Shown: in pieces, positions 61,681 through 64,000 of the stretch
How positions within the stretch are numbered: the first letter of the stretch is position 1
Layout: each line of letters starts with the position of its first letter
NCBI RefSeq assembly: GCF_025376885.1
Contig: NZ_JAHUBR010000001.1
Span: 2,542,001 to 2,606,000 of the forward strand
DNA length: 64,000 bases
Source: Pseudoruegeria sp. SHC-113
GTDB lineage: Bacteria > Pseudomonadota > Alphaproteobacteria > Rhodobacterales > Rhodobacteraceae
Direction of reading: 5' to 3'
Position numbers and translations under genes: made by a program
The notes under the pieces: generated by a model
Seen by the model: the letters and a program-made list of their open reading frames with translations, nothing else
What the model was told of the DNA's origin: nothing
Databases searched by the model: none

Positions 61681-62568
61681 ATGGCCGACGAAGACAACAG
61701 TTTCGGGGTGTTGCACGCCGAACCGGTCATCTATTGCGGGCGCTGCCGGGAAAATTTCGGAGAAGTCCGTTCGCGCGGGCTTCTTGGCGATTTCGTACGC
61801 TGCCCGAACCAGAAGCCCGGAGAGAAAACCCATGTCTGCCGCGTGATCAAGCCGCATTCGGGCGAGTTCTGGGCGGTGCTGGAAAGCTGGTTCTACCGGT
61901 ATGAAAGCGAGTTCAGCCCGATGCGGCTGAACTGGTTTGGGTACCGTTTCAACGGGCGCGTGGGACTCTACAACGTGCTGCGCCTGCTCGCGATCCTGTT
62001 CTGCGCCTGGCTCGTGCATCTGGCCTATGTAAGCGCCTTTCCCAACTGGGTGCGTGTGGTGCCCGCGCTGATGGCTTTGGGTATCCTCTTTGACATCATC
62101 GTCACCAATACCTCGGTCGTCTTCATCTCCCGCTTTTCCGCCAGCGCCTTTCGCTCCACCTTCGAGATGATCTTCGGCTATTTGCAGTTCATCCTTTGCT
62201 TCGGCGTCTTCTATTTCTGCTACAAGGACGGCTTCGTGGTGAACCTCGAATTCGGTAAGGAGTTCTCGCTCAGCTATTTCGAAGGCGTCTATTTCAGCAT
62301 CGTGACAGCCACGACGCTGGGCTATGGCGACATCTCCCCCCGCAACGGCCACTGGCTGGTGCAGAGCATGGTCATGGCGCAGCTCATGGTGTCGCTCTAC
62401 TACGGCGCGATCATTCTGGGCGGCGTGGCCAGCTGGATCAACGAGCCCAAGCACCTGAAACCCTTCCGCAAACTGCATCCCGTGGATGATATCCGCAAGC
62501 ATGCGCCTGCGGATGGGGCGGAGGGGGGCGCTGCCCCCCGTCCTTCGGACTCCCCCCGAGGTATTTGA
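61681..62568 (+). CDS. Two-pore-helix potassium channel with N-terminal zinc-ribbon-like motif
   Basis: 295 residues. Residues 19-53 contain four Cys (CGRC, then C41 and C53) that could bind zinc. Membrane segments lie at about 98-118, 123-143 and 162-182; a pore helix with the K+ filter TATTLGYGD (about 209-217) is followed by a last segment (228-250), giving an ion-channel-2 pore. The final 18 residues (DGAEGGAAPRPSDSPRGI) are encoded by interspersed repeat copy E, so the original C-terminus was probably shorter. Single gene; ligand or redox control through the Cys motif is inference. Confidence 0.8.
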   Translation: MADEDNSFGVLHAEPVIYCGRCRENFGEVRSRGLLGDFVRCPNQKPGEKTHVCRVIKPHSGEFWAVLESWFYRYESEFSPMRLNWFGYRFNGRVGLYNVLRLLAILFCAWLVHLAYVSAFPNWVRVVPALMALGILFDIIVTNTSVVFISRFSASAFRSTFEMIFGYLQFILCFGVFYFCYKDGFVVNLEFGKEFSLSYFEGVYFSIVTATTLGYGDISPRNGHWLVQSMVMAQLMVSLYYGAIILGGVASWINEPKHLKPFRKLHPVDDIRKHAPADGAEGGAAPRPSDSPRGI

Positions 62569-62587
62569 CGCGAGAGGAAGGGAGCCC
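62523..62587. repeat. GC-rich interspersed repeat, copy E, overlapping a gene end
   Basis: GGGGGGC-GCTG-CCCCCC hairpin (62523-62539), GTCC-TTC-GGAC hairpin, CCCCCCGAGGTATTT and a GAGCCCC end. It overlaps the last 15 or so codons of the channel gene and supplies its stop (TGA at 62566). Confidence 0.8.
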
Positions 62588-62737
62588 CTTTCAGCTTGGT
62601 TCAACTTTCTCCGCCGGAGGCAAAAAGGTTAAGCTGATGGCGGCAGCGCTTTGGTTGACGCAAGGTTAACGCATTCGGAGATATCCCGGTTTCGTGATAT
62701 AGAAACGCAGTTTTCAAGAAAGACCACCACCGACGTC

Positions 62738-62758
62738 CAGCCGCTGTTTTTGCGGCTG
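62738..62758 (+). other. Hairpin in the leader of the small secreted protein
   Basis: CAGCCGC-TGTTTTT-GCGGCTG, a perfect 7-bp stem about 45 bp before the ATG at 62801. It may be a leader structure; no riboswitch class fits. Confidence 0.35.
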
Positions 62759-62800
62759 CGTTGGCAATTTTCCAAATACTTTCAACGCAAGGATAGTCCC

Positions 62801-63043
62801 ATGACCTGCAAGACACTTGTTGCCGCTTTGATCCTCACCACCACCCCGCTCGCCGCACAGGCGCAGTTCATCGGGATGGGCCGCACGCTGGGGGCCGTTT
62901 CCCAGATCAGCACCTCGCTGGAGAAAAGCTGCCTCGGCAAGCCCGGGTGCGGCCAGACAGCAGACCTAACGACCCGCGCTGACACCACCGCGCTGGCCAC
63001 CCCGCCGGTCGCTCAGCCCGGCGCGAAAAAGACCAACGAATGA
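62801..63043 (+). CDS. Small secreted protein of unknown function
   Basis: 80 residues. Signal peptide TCKTLVAALILTTTPLAAQA, then a short mature part FIGMGRTLGAVSQISTSLEKSCLGKPGCGQTADLTTRADTT with two Cys eight residues apart and a Pro/Lys end. The ATG follows AAGGATAGTCCC. No family is recognised. The region upstream (62590-62790) is comparatively AT-rich and probably holds its promoter. parE follows 141 bp later. Confidence 0.6.
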   Translation: MTCKTLVAALILTTTPLAAQAQFIGMGRTLGAVSQISTSLEKSCLGKPGCGQTADLTTRADTTALATPPVAQPGAKKTNE

Positions 63044-63184
63044 GCCCAGTCCGCCCGGCAGATGGCCGGGCGGGCCCGGAATGTCCGGTGGAGGGACCGC
63101 GTCCCCGAAAGGGCTTTGCCCATTGCCCCTGCCCTACGAAATCTGCTCTAATGGATGTAACCAACAACAAGACATAGAGCAGCC

Positions 63185-64000
63185 ATGAACATGCCCGGTG
63201 ACGATCTCCTGTCCGGTTCCGATGCCAGCCAAACCTACGATGCTTCCTCGATTGAGGTGCTCGAAGGGCTTGAGCCGGTGCGCAAGCGGCCCGGCATGTA
63301 TATCGGCGGCACCGATGAGCGCGCGCTGCATCACATGGTGGCCGAGATACTCGACAACTCGATGGACGAGGCCGTGGCCGGCCACGCCAACCGGATCGAG
63401 GTGGAACTGCACGCGGATTACTCGCTCACCGTGCGCGACAACGGACGCGGCATGCCCTTTGACCCGCATCCGAAATTCCCCGGCAAGAGCGCGCTTGAGG
63501 TGATCCTTTGCACCCTGCACGCCGGCGGCAAATTCTCCGGCAAGGCCTACCAGACGTCTGGCGGCCTGCATGGCGTGGGCGCTTCGGTGGTGAACGCGCT
63601 GTCGGATTCGATGGTCGTGCAGGTGGCGCGGGATCGCAAGCTGGTGGAGCAGCGCTTCTCGCGCGGAGTGCCGCTGGGCCCCGTCGAGCAAATCGGCGCC
63701 GCCCCCAACCGGCGCGGCACCACCACCACCTTCCACGCAGACGAGCAGATCTTCGGCCAGCACCGCTTCAAACCGGCGCGCCTGTTCAAATCCATCCGAT
63801 CCAAGGCTTATCTCTTCTCCGGCGTCGAGATCCGCTGGAAAAGCGCCATCGATGACGGCGAGACGCCGACGGAAGCCACCTTCCACTTCCCTGGTGGCTT
63901 GTCGGACTACCTGCAGGAGACGTTGGGCAAGGCCTCCACCTATGCTGATGCGCCCTTCGCGGGCACCGTGGAGTTTGCCGAGCGCTTCAACACGCCGGGC
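63185..64000 (+). CDS. parE: DNA topoisomerase IV subunit B, N-terminal part
   Basis: The frame runs off the right edge after 272 codons. GHKL ATPase features: VLEGLEPVRKRPGMYIGG, the Mg-binding Asn in AEILDNSMDEAV, RDNGRGMP, and the GGLHGVGASVVNALS ATP lid. HPKFPGKSALEVILCTLHAGGKF and the Thr/His context favour ParE over GyrB. With ParC it decatenates chromosomes. The start at 63185 is used; an ATG two codons later is possible. Confidence 0.93.
   Translation, partial: MNMPGDDLLSGSDASQTYDASSIEVLEGLEPVRKRPGMYIGGTDERALHHMVAEILDNSMDEAVAGHANRIEVELHADYSLTVRDNGRGMPFDPHPKFPGKSALEVILCTLHAGGKFSGKAYQTSGGLHGVGASVVNALSDSMVVQVARDRKLVEQRFSRGVPLGPVEQIGAAPNRRGTTTTFHADEQIFGQHRFKPARLFKSIRSKAYLFSGVEIRWKSAIDDGETPTEATFHFPGGLSDYLQETLGKASTYADAPFAGTVEFAERFNTPG

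Overview
The window looks like chromosomal DNA of an alphaproteobacterium of the Rhodobacteraceae (Roseobacter group). The basis is high GC with strong third-position GC, a cytochrome c550-type gene beside an aa3-type oxidase subunit I, a SAM-II riboswitch before metZ, split glyQ/glyS, a ParE-type topoisomerase gene, TRAP transporters and many FCD/GntR, Lrp and LysR regulators. No phage genes, transposases, rRNA or CRISPR arrays were seen. There is one tRNA, Leu(GAG).

Layout. 1-566: 3' end of an Omp85 (BamA/TamA-type) barrel gene. 683-8987: an accessory catabolic island in two minus-strand operons: [FadR-type regulator, TPP-dependent 2-oxoacid enzyme, aldehyde dehydrogenase] and [beta-hydroxyacid dehydrogenase, dctP, dctM, dctQ, NIPSNAP protein]. 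Each operon is preceded by the same 13-bp palindrome inside a conserved 26-bp box. 9.3-13.1 kb: tRNA-Leu, lipB, cytochrome c550, ctaD and a DUF2244 gene. 13.5-20.1 kb: small membrane protein, FabMG-like enzyme, GatB/YqeY, carA, a glycosyltransferase with a secretion-ATPase-like N-terminus, GntR regulator. 20.2-26.8 kb: HAD nucleotidase, flavin monooxygenase, class V aminotransferase, two overlapping Lrp regulators divergent from ilvC, EamA exporter. 26.9-31.1 kb: folB-folP-glmM and a SleB-type hydrolase. 31.3-39.4 kb: divergent PPDK-like protein, glyS, gltS, a small anchored protein, marC and glyQ. 39.5-48.9 kb: Nudix, PLP decarboxylase, a degenerate trypsin-like protein, trkH, EamA/MarR pair, folE2, metZ with promoter, SAM-II aptamer and terminator. 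49-55.7 kb: a possible small peptide, alpha/beta hydrolase, LysR/gcdH/FAD oxidase, GntR/AbrB pair. 55.9-64 kb: ABC-F protein, DUF4864, a beta-helix protein, HugZ-type flavoprotein, UspA, a zinc-ribbon-like K+ channel, a small secreted protein and the 5' end of parE.

Most of the window is housekeeping: respiration, folate (folE2, folB, folP), amino acids (carA, ilvC, metZ), cell wall (glmM) and translation. The best candidate for an undescribed system is the 683-8987 island: a TRAP-fed catabolic regulon of unknown substrate whose dehydrogenase carries an Arg-containing substrate loop resembling the sulfolactaldehyde reductase YihU. Also notable are a family of GC-rich intergenic repeats, one of which supplies the C-terminus of the K+ channel; a FolB fused to an extra domain; a trypsin-fold protein without its triad; and a beta-helix protein that could be a gene-transfer-agent head spike.
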